A stretch of DNA of 64,000 nt, taken from NCBI RefSeq assembly GCF_001514285.1, contig NZ_KQ949037.1, forward strand, positions 62,001 to 126,000. Reading direction: 5' to 3'. The notes under the pieces are model-generated. The model did no database searches, had not been told where the DNA came from, and saw nothing but the letters and a program-made list of their open reading frames with translations. Source of the stretch: Streptomyces sp. DSM 15324 (GTDB lineage: Bacteria > Actinomycetota > Actinomycetes > Streptomycetales > Streptomycetaceae). This document shows, piece after piece, positions 34,856-43,205 of the stretch; the first letter of the stretch is position 1, and each line of letters opens with the position of its first letter. The position numbers and the translations under genes are program-made.

Positions 34856-36867
34856 GAGGCGACCTCCGAGGTGTCGAGCGCGGTGGGTGCGTGGTGGCCC
34901 GCGGCGGGATTCCGGTCGTCCGGCGCACTCACCCGGGCCGCGGCCCGCGCGGCTCTTCTCGCCGTTCTGCGGCGGTGGTTGGCGCCCGCGATTCCGTCGG
35001 GGTTGGCGATCAGCGTCACGATCAGGGACACCCCGCCGAACAGCAGCGCCCAGGTCCCCTTGATCCCGAACCATGTGTCCAGGGCGTGCGGCAGCAGCGC
35101 CTCGGTCGACATCAGTCCCGCGATCACGGCCCCGGACACCATGGTGATGCCGCCGATGTAGGCGAAGCCGATGAGGCTCAGCGCGGCGAGCGCGGTGAAC
35201 CGGGCCGCGCTGACAGAGCCGAAGTTGTAGCCGTACAGGGTGCCGGCGACGCTGGCGATGAAGGAGCTGATCGCGAAGGCGGCGATCTTCACGGCCCGTA
35301 CGTCGACTCCCGACGCCGCCGCGGCCCGTTCGTTGGACCGGACGGCGAGCATGCGCCTGCCGAGACCGGTGCGCCGCAGATGGGCGACGTACAGTCCGAG
35401 ACAGACGGTGACGGCCAGCACGAGGAATCCGAACATCGGGCTGGGCTCGTTGCCGTCCAGACCGCGGAAGTCCGCTCCCGGGCCGAGGTTCACCCCGAAC
35501 AGCCGCGGCGGGGGCACGGACACACCGGCGGTGCCGCCGAAGGAGGTGTTCCCGAACAGGGCCTGCTCCATGGCCAGGGCGGCGGCCAGGGTGACGACGG
35601 CGAGGCTCACACCGCGCACCCGGAGGGCCGAGACACCCGCGGCCACGCCGAGCAGTGTGGCCAGCAGGGTGGCGCCGAGGGCGTCGAAGGGGAAGGGGAC
35701 GCGCAACTGGACCGCGAGGTGGGAGAGGGCGAAGCCCGCGGTGCCGGAGAGGGCCAGCTGCATCACGGAGATCTGTCCCACGTAGCCGGTGATGACGACG
35801 TACGACAGGACGATGACCATGCCGATCATCGAGTTGGTGAGCGCCTGGCGGAAGTCGAACGGCAGGACCACCAGGGCCACCGCGGCCACGACCGCGGCCG
35901 ACAGGGCCGGACGGAGCAGCCGTTCGGGCAGGGGGACGGCGGGCAGCCGCTGTTCCACGGCTTCCCCGCGGCGCGGCAGGCCGGCGCTCCGGACGTAGAG
36001 GGCGACCACCATCAGGACGAAGACCAGGAGCTGCTGAAGTCCCGGCATGGCGTTGCCGTTGTCGGTCGGGAACCAGCTCTGCGTGGAGAGGTAGTACACG
36101 ATCGACTGCAGCACCCCGATGAGGATGCCCGCGGTGCAGGCGATCCACAGCGACGTGAAACCGGCGAAGAGGGCGGCCGCGAGAGCAGGGACGACCTGGA
36201 GCGGCAGGGTGAGGGAGTCGACCTGGACGATGGGCGCGGCCAGGACGCCGAGCAGGCCGGCGACCAGGGCGGCCAGGAGCGTGTTGGCCAGGGAGATCCC
36301 GTTCGGAGACAGGCCCGCGAGCAGCGCGGCCTGTTCGTTCTCCGACGCGGCGCGGGTGGCGAGGCCGAACCGGCTCCACCGGTACAGGGCGCCCAGGGCC
36401 AGGGCGATCGCGACGACCAGGCCGGTCAGCAGGAACCGGTCTGCCGGCGTGGTGATGCCGAGCACGGTGACGGTCTCGCCGGGGAGGACGCTCGGTGCCT
36501 GCTGGGGCTGGGTGCCGAAGACCAGCAGCACCGTGGCCTGCAGGGTGAGCAGGATGCCGAGCGAGGCGGCGAGCTTGGCGAGCGGTGAGACGGTGCGCAG
36601 CGGCCGGAACACCGCCACCTCGATGAGGACTCCGACGGCGAGCGCGGCCACGAGCGCTCCGACGAGAGCGGCCGCGGTCGGCAGGGTGAATCCGAAGAAC
36701 CCGGAGGCGAGCGCCCAGAAGATGTAGGCCGAGGCCATGGCGACGGCTCCGGTGGACAGGTTGATGATGCCCGAGCCCCGGTAGGTCACCACGACGCCGA
36801 GCGCGATACCGGCGATCAACGCTCCCTGGCCGAGTCCGAGCACGGCGAAGAGCAGGATCTGATCCAT
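34852..36867 (-). CDS. Fused LivH-LivM permease of the same ABC importer
   Basis: A 671-residue protein joining the two membrane subunits of a branched-chain amino acid-type importer. Residues 1-295 are LivH-like: LGLGQGALIAGIALGVVVTY, GSGIINLSTGAVAMASAYIF and an EAA-type loop. Residues about 320-640 are LivM-like: SMIGMVIVLSYVVITGYVGQ, ISVMQLALSGTAGFALSHLA, GRRMLAVRSNERAAAASGVD and SLIGFAYIGGITMVSGAVIA. About 16 helices are expected. Separate genes are the usual form. ATG 36867 has AGGAG 7 bp upstream. The final Arg-rich stretch overlaps LivG by 4 bp. Confidence 0.92.
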   Translation of the reverse strand: MDQILLFAVLGLGQGALIAGIALGVVVTYRGSGIINLSTGAVAMASAYIFWALASGFFGFTLPTAAALVGALVAALAVGVLIEVAVFRPLRTVSPLAKLAASLGILLTLQATVLLVFGTQPQQAPSVLPGETVTVLGITTPADRFLLTGLVVAIALALGALYRWSRFGLATRAASENEQAALLAGLSPNGISLANTLLAALVAGLLGVLAAPIVQVDSLTLPLQVVPALAAALFAGFTSLWIACTAGILIGVLQSIVYYLSTQSWFPTDNGNAMPGLQQLLVFVLMVVALYVRSAGLPRRGEAVEQRLPAVPLPERLLRPALSAAVVAAVALVVLPFDFRQALTNSMIGMVIVLSYVVITGYVGQISVMQLALSGTAGFALSHLAVQLRVPFPFDALGATLLATLLGVAAGVSALRVRGVSLAVVTLAAALAMEQALFGNTSFGGTAGVSVPPPRLFGVNLGPGADFRGLDGNEPSPMFGFLVLAVTVCLGLYVAHLRRTGLGRRMLAVRSNERAAAASGVDVRAVKIAAFAISSFIASVAGTLYGYNFGSVSAARFTALAALSLIGFAYIGGITMVSGAVIAGLMSTEALLPHALDTWFGIKGTWALLFGGVSLIVTLIANPDGIAGANHRRRTARRAARAAARVSAPDDRNPAAGHHAPTALDTSEVAS

Positions 36868-36898
36868 GCATGACTCCTGTCATGGCTGGGGGAGTGCC

Positions 36899-36946
36899 GT
36901 GGCGGCACGGTGCGCCGTCGGGGAGGGACGGCCGCACCGTTGCCAC
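36899..36946 (-). promoter_or_regulatory. Large stem-loop between binding-protein and permease genes
   Basis: Segments starting GTGGC (36899) and ending GCCAC (36946) fold through CACGGTGCG/CGCACCGT and CCGTC/GACGG with small bulges. Such hairpins after a substrate-binding protein gene protect its mRNA or reduce read-through, giving more binding protein than permease. The pairing is seen; the role is inferred. Confidence 0.5.
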
Positions 36947-36988
36947 GGGGGTGAGCCCGAAGGCCCGTGGGAGTGGTGGGCGCAGGGC

Positions 36989-38299
36989 TCACCGGGGCGG
37001 GCGGATCCAGTCGGTCAGCGGCTTGAACTGGCCCTTGCCCTGGTACTGGTAGAACCGCGCCTGGTCGTTGCAGACCGCGGGGGCGTCCTGGTACTTGCCG
37101 CACTTGACCTCGGCGGCGCCCATGATCACCGGCCCGGTGAACTTCCTCAGTTGCTCGGTGACCGTCGCGGGGGTGATCTTGTCGGGGCCGACGGCGTCGA
37201 AGATCTTGGCGTACGTCAGCACCGTGCTCCAGGCCAGCGGTGCGAAGACCTTGGCTGCGGTCTCCTGCGTCAGCCCCACCTGTGCCGAGGTGGTCAGGAA
37301 CGCCTTGGAGTCCGCTGCCGAGGAGTCGGCGGTCAGCGTCTGGGCGACCCCGTACGTCCAGGTGGGCAGGTCGCCGCCGAGACCCTGGGCGACGTCCGCG
37401 GACATGCACAGGGGGGTCGAGACCACCGGCTTGGTGACCCCCAGTTGCTTGAGGGCCTTGGCCACGCCGACGCAACCGGAACCCACGGTGATGGGGACGA
37501 CGACGTCGGCCGTGCTCGCCCCCGCCGCGGTGACCGGGCCGATGAGATCGGTGGCCTGGGCGTCGAATCCGACGGACTTCACCTTCAGTCCGGCGGCCTC
37601 GAGGCCCTTCACCGCCGCGCCGGAGGCGATCTTGTCTCCCGGCGTGTTCGTGTGGATCACCGCCGCGGTCTTCGCCTTGAGCACATCACGGGAGTACGTC
37701 CCCCAGTCGCCGAAGATGTGCGGCAGGTCGCCGAAGGTGCTGAAGGTGTTCTTCGCCGTGGACAGGGTGGGGCCCGTCGCCACGCCGACCAGTACCGGCT
37801 TCCTGCCCGCGATCACGGCGTTGAAGGAGGCGTCACCGACGTAGAGATTGCCGACACCGATGGCGGAGACACTCGGGTCGCCGAGCAGTTGCTGGCCGCA
37901 CTTCTGCCCCTCCTCCTCGGCCGACACCACGGCGCAGACCTTCAGCTCCAGCGGGTGCCCGCCGATCCCGCCCAGCTTCTCGTTGACGTACTTCACGGCG
38001 GCGCGGGCGCCCGCGGTCGCCTCGGGGTTGCCTCCGGGGCCGCCCTCCACGTTCACCCAGCCCAGGCCGACCGGGGAAAGGCTTCCGTCGGCCTTGCCCG
38101 CCTTGCCCGCCACGTAATCCAGGTAGTCGGTCACGACGGCGCTCGACGGGCGCGAGTCCGTGGCGGAGGAGGCCGCCTGGGAGTCGGCGGGCGATGTGGA
38201 CGCGGGTGTGCTCGGACCTCCGCACGCCGAGACGCCCAGCAGGGACGTCATGACGGCGGAGACGAGGACAAGCGTTCGGGGACCTGAGGTTGCGGGCAT
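36989..38299 (-). CDS. ABC transporter substrate-binding lipoprotein (LivJ/LivK-type fold)
   Basis: A 436-residue periplasmic-binding-type receptor anchored outside the membrane. The signal peptide TLVLVSAVMTSLLGVSACGG has a lipobox with Cys26, followed by a Ser/Thr/Ala-rich linker to about residue 50. The type I binding fold starts around VTDYLDYVAGKAGKADGSLS and includes ARAAVKYVNEKLGGIGGHPL, KTAAVIHTNTPGDKIASGAA and VVVPITVGSGCVGVAKALKQ. The ligand is unknown: possibly an amide, urea or carboxylic compound, given the hydrolase in the operon. It is the first gene of the operon, divergent from a TetR regulator. Confidence 0.92.
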   Translation of the reverse strand: MPATSGPRTLVLVSAVMTSLLGVSACGGPSTPASTSPADSQAASSATDSRPSSAVVTDYLDYVAGKAGKADGSLSPVGLGWVNVEGGPGGNPEATAGARAAVKYVNEKLGGIGGHPLELKVCAVVSAEEEGQKCGQQLLGDPSVSAIGVGNLYVGDASFNAVIAGRKPVLVGVATGPTLSTAKNTFSTFGDLPHIFGDWGTYSRDVLKAKTAAVIHTNTPGDKIASGAAVKGLEAAGLKVKSVGFDAQATDLIGPVTAAGASTADVVVPITVGSGCVGVAKALKQLGVTKPVVSTPLCMSADVAQGLGGDLPTWTYGVAQTLTADSSAADSKAFLTTSAQVGLTQETAAKVFAPLAWSTVLTYAKIFDAVGPDKITPATVTEQLRKFTGPVIMGAAEVKCGKYQDAPAVCNDQARFYQYQGKGQFKPLTDWIRPPR

Positions 38300-38429
38300 G
38301 CGGGATCCTCCGTACTGGGAACAGGGCAGGGCAGTGCCCGGCGGGGCATGCGGAAGGAGAGACGCGAGGCAGCGAGAAGCCCGAGGTCGGCCCGGGGTGA
38401 CCGGCGCGGCGGACTGGCTCGAAGAGGCG

Positions 38430-38456
38430 CGAAAGGCCTGATCATTTGGCCTTTCG
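38430..38456. promoter_or_regulatory. 27-bp dyad between the importer operon and its TetR regulator
   Basis: CGAAAGGCC (38430-38438) and GGCCTTTCG (38448-38456) are exact inverted arms around TGATCATTT. A second dyad CGTAA-N5-TTACG follows at 38463-38477. Both lie in the 264-bp divergent gap between the binding-protein gene and the TetR gene, the expected place for its operator. Confidence 0.6.
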
Positions 38457-38563
38457 AGCTTTCGTAACTTTCTTACGGAGCTGGAATCTAGGTGTAGGCT
38501 TTCCGTCGTGTCAACGCCTCGGTGACACCGAATTAACGATCAGGCAATGGGGAGGGGCAGGGC

Positions 38564-39364
38564 ATGACAACGGAAGCTGGGCGGCGCCGGCTCCCGCGGC
38601 GTTCCCTTGAGGAGACGCGGGCGCTGATGCTCGAAGCGGCCACCAAGCTCGTGTGCGTGGGCACGGGCGACACCAGTGAGGCAGCCGTCTCCGCCGCCCT
38701 CGCCCATGTCCGCGTGAAGCAGGTCACCGAGGAAGCCACGCGCATCATGCGGGAGCGGCTCGGCGACGACCGGGCACCGGCGATCACGACCGGATCGATC
38801 TACCAGATCTGGCCGGCGCAGGCGGATTTCCAGGCGGAACTCCTCTTCCATCTCACGAGCCGCCAGGCCGAGTTGGTCCCGAGCCTGCCGGACAGCATCC
38901 GCCGCTTCGAGGAAGCGATCGACAAGGGCATCACGTGGCAGGAGGCACTCAACGACGTGCTCACCCACAACCACGAGAACCACCGCATCGACCCCATCTA
39001 CCGCGTGATGCTCGGCTTCTACGCCAGCGCGGCCAACCCGCGGGTGCGTGAGGCCCTGGGGCATTACGGCGATTCGTTCACCGCGATCGCCTGCGAGGCG
39101 TACGAGGCCCTGCTCGACGCGTACGGACTGCGGATGCGCGTGCCCTACAAGGTCGAACACCTCGCCACCACGCTCGCGGCCCTGCTCGACGGCTTCCATA
39201 TGCGATGGATCGCCGGATACGCCGATCTGGCCGACCCGGAGCACCAGGAGGGCTGGTCCCTCCTGACCCGGGCCGCCGTCACGCTGTTCGACCAGTTCAC
39301 CGAGCCGACCCCGCCGACCGGCACCCCGGGGCAGGCCGAGGAGACCCCGGACACACCGACCTGA
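38564..39364 (+). CDS. TetR-family transcriptional regulator
   Basis: A 266-residue regulator, larger than the usual 190-220. The DNA-binding part is spread over SLEETRALMLEAATKLVCVG, VKQVTEEATRIMRERLGDDR and TTGSIYQIWPAQADFQAELL, with an insertion before the recognition helix. The rest is the helical ligand domain, including NPRVREALGHYGDSFTAIAC and LLDGFHMRWIAGYADLADPE. The tail from about 245 is Pro/Thr rich. ATG 38564 follows GGAGGGG. It is divergent from the ABC importer, which it most likely represses until the transported compound appears. Confidence 0.88.
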   Translation: MTTEAGRRRLPRRSLEETRALMLEAATKLVCVGTGDTSEAAVSAALAHVRVKQVTEEATRIMRERLGDDRAPAITTGSIYQIWPAQADFQAELLFHLTSRQAELVPSLPDSIRRFEEAIDKGITWQEALNDVLTHNHENHRIDPIYRVMLGFYASAANPRVREALGHYGDSFTAIACEAYEALLDAYGLRMRVPYKVEHLATTLAALLDGFHMRWIAGYADLADPEHQEGWSLLTRAAVTLFDQFTEPTPPTGTPGQAEETPDTPT

Positions 39365-39549
39365 CGCCGGTGACGACGTCCAGCTCGGGCTGTTGGTAGA
39401 GCTCTGCTTCGTCCCAGCCCGCCGGGGCGGCGGCAGCACCTGGAAGGTGAGAGGCCCTCGGGGCCGTCGGCGCCGGCGAACAGGGTGAAGAAGATCCCGC
39501 GGGCCGCGTCGCCGCACGCCCCGTGCCGGACCGGCTCCCGGTCGCCCGG

Positions 39550-40227
39550 TCAGCCCTGCCGCTCTCGCGCGCGCACCAGACCGGACTCGTAGGCGATGAC
39601 GACGAGTTGGGCGCGGTCCCGGGCGTTCAGCTTGGCCATGGCCCGGTTGGCATGGGTCTTGACCGTGACCCGGGTGACGAAGAGGCGTTCGGCGATCTCG
39701 TCGTTCGACAGGCCCGCGGCGACCAGTGTCAGCACCTCCCGTTCCCTGGGCGTGAGGGAGGCCAGCCGACCGGGGTCGACGAGATCGCCGGGGGCGGGCT
39801 GGGAGAGGGCTCGGGCGATGAGGCCCTTGGTCGCCGCGGGGGAGAGCAGCGCCTCGTCCGCGGCCACCAGCCGGACGGCGTCCAGGAGTTGCGCGGGTTC
39901 GACGCCCTTGCCCAGGAAGCCGCTCGCACCGGCCCGGAGCGCCTCGATGACGAGGTGGTCCTCCTCGAAGGTGGTGAGGACGAGGACCCTGACTCCGGCG
40001 AGGTCCTCGTCCTCGGCGATCAGACGGGTGGCCTCGATACCGTCCACCTCGGGCATCCGGATGTCCATCACCACGACGTCGGCCCGCTCGGACCGGGCCA
40101 GTCGCACCGCCTCCCGTCCGTCGGAGGCCTCCCCGACGACCTCCAGGTCCTGCTGTGCGTCGATGAGCAGCCGGAAGGTGCCCCGGAGGAGGGCCTGATC
40201 GTCGGCGAGCAGGACGCGAATCGTCAT
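39550..40227 (-). CDS. LuxR/NarL-family response regulator, partner kinase lost
   Basis: A 225-residue regulator with intact receiver (VLLADDQALLRGTFRLLIDA, Asp in RADVVVMDIRMPEVDGIEAT, VLVLTTFEEDHLVIEALRAG, Lys in ASGFLGKGVEPAQL) and LuxR-type helix-turn-helix (LTPREREVLTLVAAGLSNDE, IAERLFVTRVTVKTHANRAM). ATG 40227 starts at the conserved MTIRVLLADDQ. The same frame stays open upstream to 42843 because a deletion joined an MMPL gene to it, so a long hybrid product is possible. Its own kinase survives only as a 37-residue tail. Confidence 0.9.
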   Translation of the reverse strand: MTIRVLLADDQALLRGTFRLLIDAQQDLEVVGEASDGREAVRLARSERADVVVMDIRMPEVDGIEATRLIAEDEDLAGVRVLVLTTFEEDHLVIEALRAGASGFLGKGVEPAQLLDAVRLVAADEALLSPAATKGLIARALSQPAPGDLVDPGRLASLTPREREVLTLVAAGLSNDEIAERLFVTRVTVKTHANRAMAKLNARDRAQLVVIAYESGLVRARERQG

Positions 40228-40250
40228 GGGCGGTTCTTCCTCACGGGGTG

Positions 40251-40364
40251 TCAGACGGCGGCGGGGTGAAGCGGGAGGGGGAGTTCGGCCACCACCTGGA
40301 ATCCGCCCTCCGGACGTGGACCGGCCGTGACGGTCCCGCCGATCGCGACGGCCCGCTCGCGCAT
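40251..40364 (-). pseudogene. C-terminal stub of a NarL-type histidine kinase
   Basis: Read leftward from 40364 this frame gives MRERAVAIGGTVTAGPRPEG and GFQVVAELPLPLHPAAV, then TGA at 40251. This is the G2 box and last strand of a HisKA_3-type kinase (compare GMRERAALYGGTVSAGPTGG in the kinase at 23327). Everything upstream, including the H, N and G1 boxes, is missing. It lies 23 bp before the response regulator that it once served. Confidence 0.8.
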
Positions 40365-41220
40365 TGCCGAGCAGCGCGACGACGACGGTCAGCCCGGCGA
40401 AGAGCACGGCGCGGCCGGAGGTGTCGAGGGCCTTGGCGGTCGCCTCGGCCACGCCCATGCCCGCCGTCAGATGGGCACGCTGACGGTTGACGATGAACAG
40501 GGCGTAGTCGATGCCCACACCCAGGCCGATCAGTGAACCGAGGGTCAGTGTGGTGTCGGAGAGCGTGATGACGTGGCTGAGGAGGATCACGGTGACCGCG
40601 GACGTCCCGACGCCGACGACTGCTGTGACGATGGGCAGGGCCGCCACCCACACCGCCCGGAAGACGAACAGCAGCACCACGAAGGCGAGGACGATGCCCA
40701 TGGCGTCGGCGACGGCGTTCGGCTCGGGGTTGACGGTGAAGGCCTGCCCGTTCAGCGCGATGCGCAGGCTCGCCGACTCCCGGGCGGTCGCGAGTTCCCT
40801 CACGTGGTCGATCTGCGCGTCGGAGACGTTCTCGTCGAACGCGACCGTGGCGTAGGCCGTGCCGCCGTCCTCGCTGACCTGCGCCCTGCCGTCAGACGCA
40901 TAGGGGCTGGTCACGGCGGCGACCCCGGGGGCGCCGGCGATGTGCTCCAGCACCCCGGACATCGCCCTCTCGGCCACGGGACCGGTGACCTTGCCGTCCG
41001 TGGACTGCCAGACGACCCGGCCGCTCCTGCCCGCCGCGCTGTTCGACGACTGCTGCAGCAGGGCCGTCGCCTTGGCCGAGTCGGTGTCCTGCGAGATCGG
41101 GCTGTTGCCGAAGTCGTTGCCGGCCGCGCCGACCGCCGCGCCGAGGGTGAGCAACAGCCCCACCCAGGCCAGGACGACGACGAGCCGGTGCCTGTGGCAC
41201 CAGCGGGCGAGAGGTGACAT
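40365..41220 (-). pseudogene. N-terminal fragment of an MMPL-family transporter, fused at a deletion point
   Basis: From ATG 41220 (GGAAAGG upstream) the sequence MSPLARWCHRHRLVVVLAWV starts an RND-type MMPL lipid or drug exporter. The first periplasmic domain follows, then helices with MGIVLAFVVLLFVFRAVWVA and LGSLIGLGVGIDYALFIVNR (MMPL signature). After about 285 residues, at VVVALLGN, the reading jumps into the kinase tail. Intact members have over 700 residues. The frame then runs without stop into the response regulator. Loss of half the transporter means it cannot work. Confidence 0.85.
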
Positions 41221-41460
41221 CGACGAGCCTTTCCGGAAAACGCCATGAGGTCGGGCCGACTCTCGCGGCCCGCACTCACGGTCGCAGCTCCCCGGACCGT
41301 CGTCGTCGGCCGCTCGCAGGCACTTGCGCCTACTGCGCTCGCAGCAGGAGGCGCGACGCGAGGAGGCGGTGACCGACGACCAGGGGCGGCGTGCGGGTGC
41401 GGGGAGCGCCCAGCCCGGCACGGTGGATGCCGACGTGGAGACTGCTGCGAGACTCGCAAG

Positions 41461-42057
41461 GTGAGCGACGCGAAAGAGACCTCCCGTCAGGCCCTGCTGC
41501 GCCGGGGCTTCTTGCTGGAATACGTGACCTTGGGCTGGAACGGGGTCGGCATCGTGGTGCTGGCGGTCGCTGCCCTCGCGGCGAAGTCGGTGGCACTGGC
41601 CGGTTTCGGCCTGGACTCGCTGGTCGAGATCGGCGCCTCGACCGTGGTGATCTGGGAGTTGTCCGGCACCGGTGAGGACCGCCGGCGCCGTGCCCTGCGG
41701 CTGATCGGTGTCGGCTTCGCGCTGCTGGCCGGGTATCTGCTGGTGCAGTCGACGTGGGTGCTGATCAGCGGCTTCCGCCCGCACCACGCGCCGCTCGGGA
41801 TCGGGTGGACCGCGCTGACGGCTGTCGTGATGTTCGCCCTGGCCTTCGGCAAGGCCCGTACCGGTGCCGCACTGGACAACCCGGTGCTGAGGATCGAGGG
41901 CCGCGTCACCCTGATCGACGGGCTGCTCGCGTCCGCGGTGCTGCTCGGCCTGGTCCTCAATGCCATGGCCGGGCTCTGGTGGGCGGATCCGGCAGCCGGT
42001 TACGTGCTCGTGTACTACGCGGCCCGCGAAGCGAAGGAGATCCTCGGAGACCACTGA
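41461..42057 (+). CDS. Cation efflux (CDF-like) membrane protein
   Basis: A 198-residue protein with about five or six membrane helices of the cation diffusion facilitator transmembrane type. It includes RRGFLLEYVTLGWNGVGIVV, the metal-site-like LAGFGLDSLVEIGASTVVIW and EGRVTLIDGLLASAVLLGLV. It lacks the cytoplasmic C-terminal domain of full CDF proteins (about 300 residues). The conserved GLDSLVE carries Asp and Glu in place of the HxxxD pair, so metal choice is unclear. GTG 41461 is used; upstream frame is not conserved. No neighbour points to a specific metal. Confidence 0.82.
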   Translation: MSDAKETSRQALLRRGFLLEYVTLGWNGVGIVVLAVAALAAKSVALAGFGLDSLVEIGASTVVIWELSGTGEDRRRRALRLIGVGFALLAGYLLVQSTWVLISGFRPHHAPLGIGWTALTAVVMFALAFGKARTGAALDNPVLRIEGRVTLIDGLLASAVLLGLVLNAMAGLWWADPAAGYVLVYYAAREAKEILGDH

Positions 42058-42246
42058 CAGCGGTTGCCGTGGTGCCACGTCGTCACTCCAGGTCGGGGTT
42101 CGGGAGGTCGGGTTCGGGCCCGCCCGGCGAGGTGCGAGGCGCAGCCGCGCGCCGCTCGTGGGTTCGGCGTGGCCTAACGTGGCGCCCGAGGAAGATCGGT
42201 CGGTTTCCGCGGGCGCCGTGCGCGGCCGCGCCACCAGGAGGTGTCG

Positions 42247-42918
42247 ATGGCCACCCTGCAAGGCCTGGACCGTGGGCTTCGGGCTCTGGACCTCATCTCC
42301 CTGGCGGCCGACGGTCTGACGGTGGCGGACCTGGCGGCGCGACTGGAGATCGATCGGGCCGTCGCGTACCGGATCGTGCAGACGCTGGAGGAGCACGCGA
42401 TGGTCTCCCGGCAGGGCAAGCGGGTGAGGCTCGGGGCCGGAGCCGCCACCCTCGCGGGGCGGTTCCGGCATCAGCTGGTGCGGGCGGCCCAGCCGGTGCT
42501 CCAGGAGCTGGCCGACGCCACCGGTACCTCCGCCTTTCTGACGGTGGCGCACGGCGCGCGGGAGTGCGTTCCCGTCGCGGGCGCGCAGCCGACCGTCCAG
42601 CACGGGCCGGTCCAGGTGGGTTACCGCATCGGTGTCCGGCATCCGCTGGAGCGCGGGGCGAACGGCATCGCCATCCTCGCGTTGCAGCCACCCCTGCCGG
42701 ACGAGCCGGAGGGGATCGTGCGGGCGCGGGAGCTGGGCTACAGCGTCACCTCGGGACAACTCCAGCAGGGCGCCACCGGAATCGCGGCGGGGTTCGAGGT
42801 CCCGGGCGCGGTCGGCGCCTCGGTCGGCGTGGTGGCCACGCACGCGTTCGACGTCGAGACGGTCGCCGCCGAGGTGAAGCAGGCGGCCGCGCGGCTGGCG
42901 TCGCTCGGCGAGGCCTGA
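42247..42918 (+). CDS. IclR-family transcriptional regulator
   Basis: A 223-residue IclR-type regulator, slightly short for the family. The N-terminal winged helix reads GLDRGLRALDLISLAADGLT, VADLAARLEIDRAVAYRIVQ, TLEEHAMVSRQGKRVRLG. The effector domain has LVRAAQPVLQELADATGTSA and HPLERGANGIAILAL, with GIAAGFEVPGAVGASVGVVA near the end. ATG 42247 lies 6 bp after AGGAG; the in-frame GTG 42241 overlaps that site and is unlikely. Neighbours do not reveal the target. Confidence 0.92.
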   Translation: MATLQGLDRGLRALDLISLAADGLTVADLAARLEIDRAVAYRIVQTLEEHAMVSRQGKRVRLGAGAATLAGRFRHQLVRAAQPVLQELADATGTSAFLTVAHGARECVPVAGAQPTVQHGPVQVGYRIGVRHPLERGANGIAILALQPPLPDEPEGIVRARELGYSVTSGQLQQGATGIAAGFEVPGAVGASVGVVATHAFDVETVAAEVKQAAARLASLGEA

Positions 42919-43077
42919 CGGCGCAGGGCGTCACCGGGCGCCGCGGCAGGCGGGGATCACCCCCCTCGCAGTCAGGCGGGGCGTTTTCCAGGGGCGCAGC
43001 ACCACAGTGCAGTGCAGTGCAGTGCTGGTGCACGGGCGCCGCGGGCCGTGTCCACGGCGGCCCCGCACTCAGGTCAC

Positions 43078-43091
43078 GCCACAATTGTGGC
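43078..43091. promoter_or_regulatory. 14-bp perfect palindrome GCCACAATTGTGGC
   Basis: Self-complementary and AT-rich in its core, 115 bp before the MmyB-type gene and just upstream of a plausible promoter. Short GTGCA repeats precede it at about 43010-43030. The rest of 42919-43205 holds no supported gene. Confidence 0.4.
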
Positions 43092-43129
43092 CAATTTCAG
43101 CCGTCAACGAGCACGGAATGCCACGGTAG

Positions 43130-43159
43130 TTGACACCTCCTGTCCCTGGGCAGCAGGAT
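43130..43159 (+). promoter_or_regulatory. Possible sigma-70-type promoter for the MmyB-like gene
   Basis: TTGACA at 43130-43135 and CAGGAT at 43154-43159 are separated by 18 bp, about 47 bp before the ATG at 43206. The -35 is a perfect match and the -10 is moderate. Confidence 0.4.
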
Positions 43160-43205
43160 CAGGACGCCGCGTGAAGGCGGCACGGGCAAGAGGGGTGACC
43201 TCCCG

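Noticed and set aside
34891..36588. Plus-strand frame of 565 codons opposite the fused permease
   Set aside because: Composition is Gly/Asp/Glu/Gln-rich mirror sequence; the permease on the other strand has clear membrane helices.
39365..39549. Minus-strand fragments reading GIFFTLFAGADGPEG and AGWDEAELYQQPELDVV
   Set aside because: They may be a decayed gene end, but the family could not be recognised and frames change, so it is not called.
39550..42843. A single 1097-codon gene
   Set aside because: The frame joins antisense sequence, an MMPL fragment, a kinase-tail shadow and a response regulator; only the two true coding parts are annotated.
43006..43032. GTGCA-type short tandem repeat
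   Set aside because: Only about three or four 5-bp units; too small to be a CRISPR or meaningful satellite.
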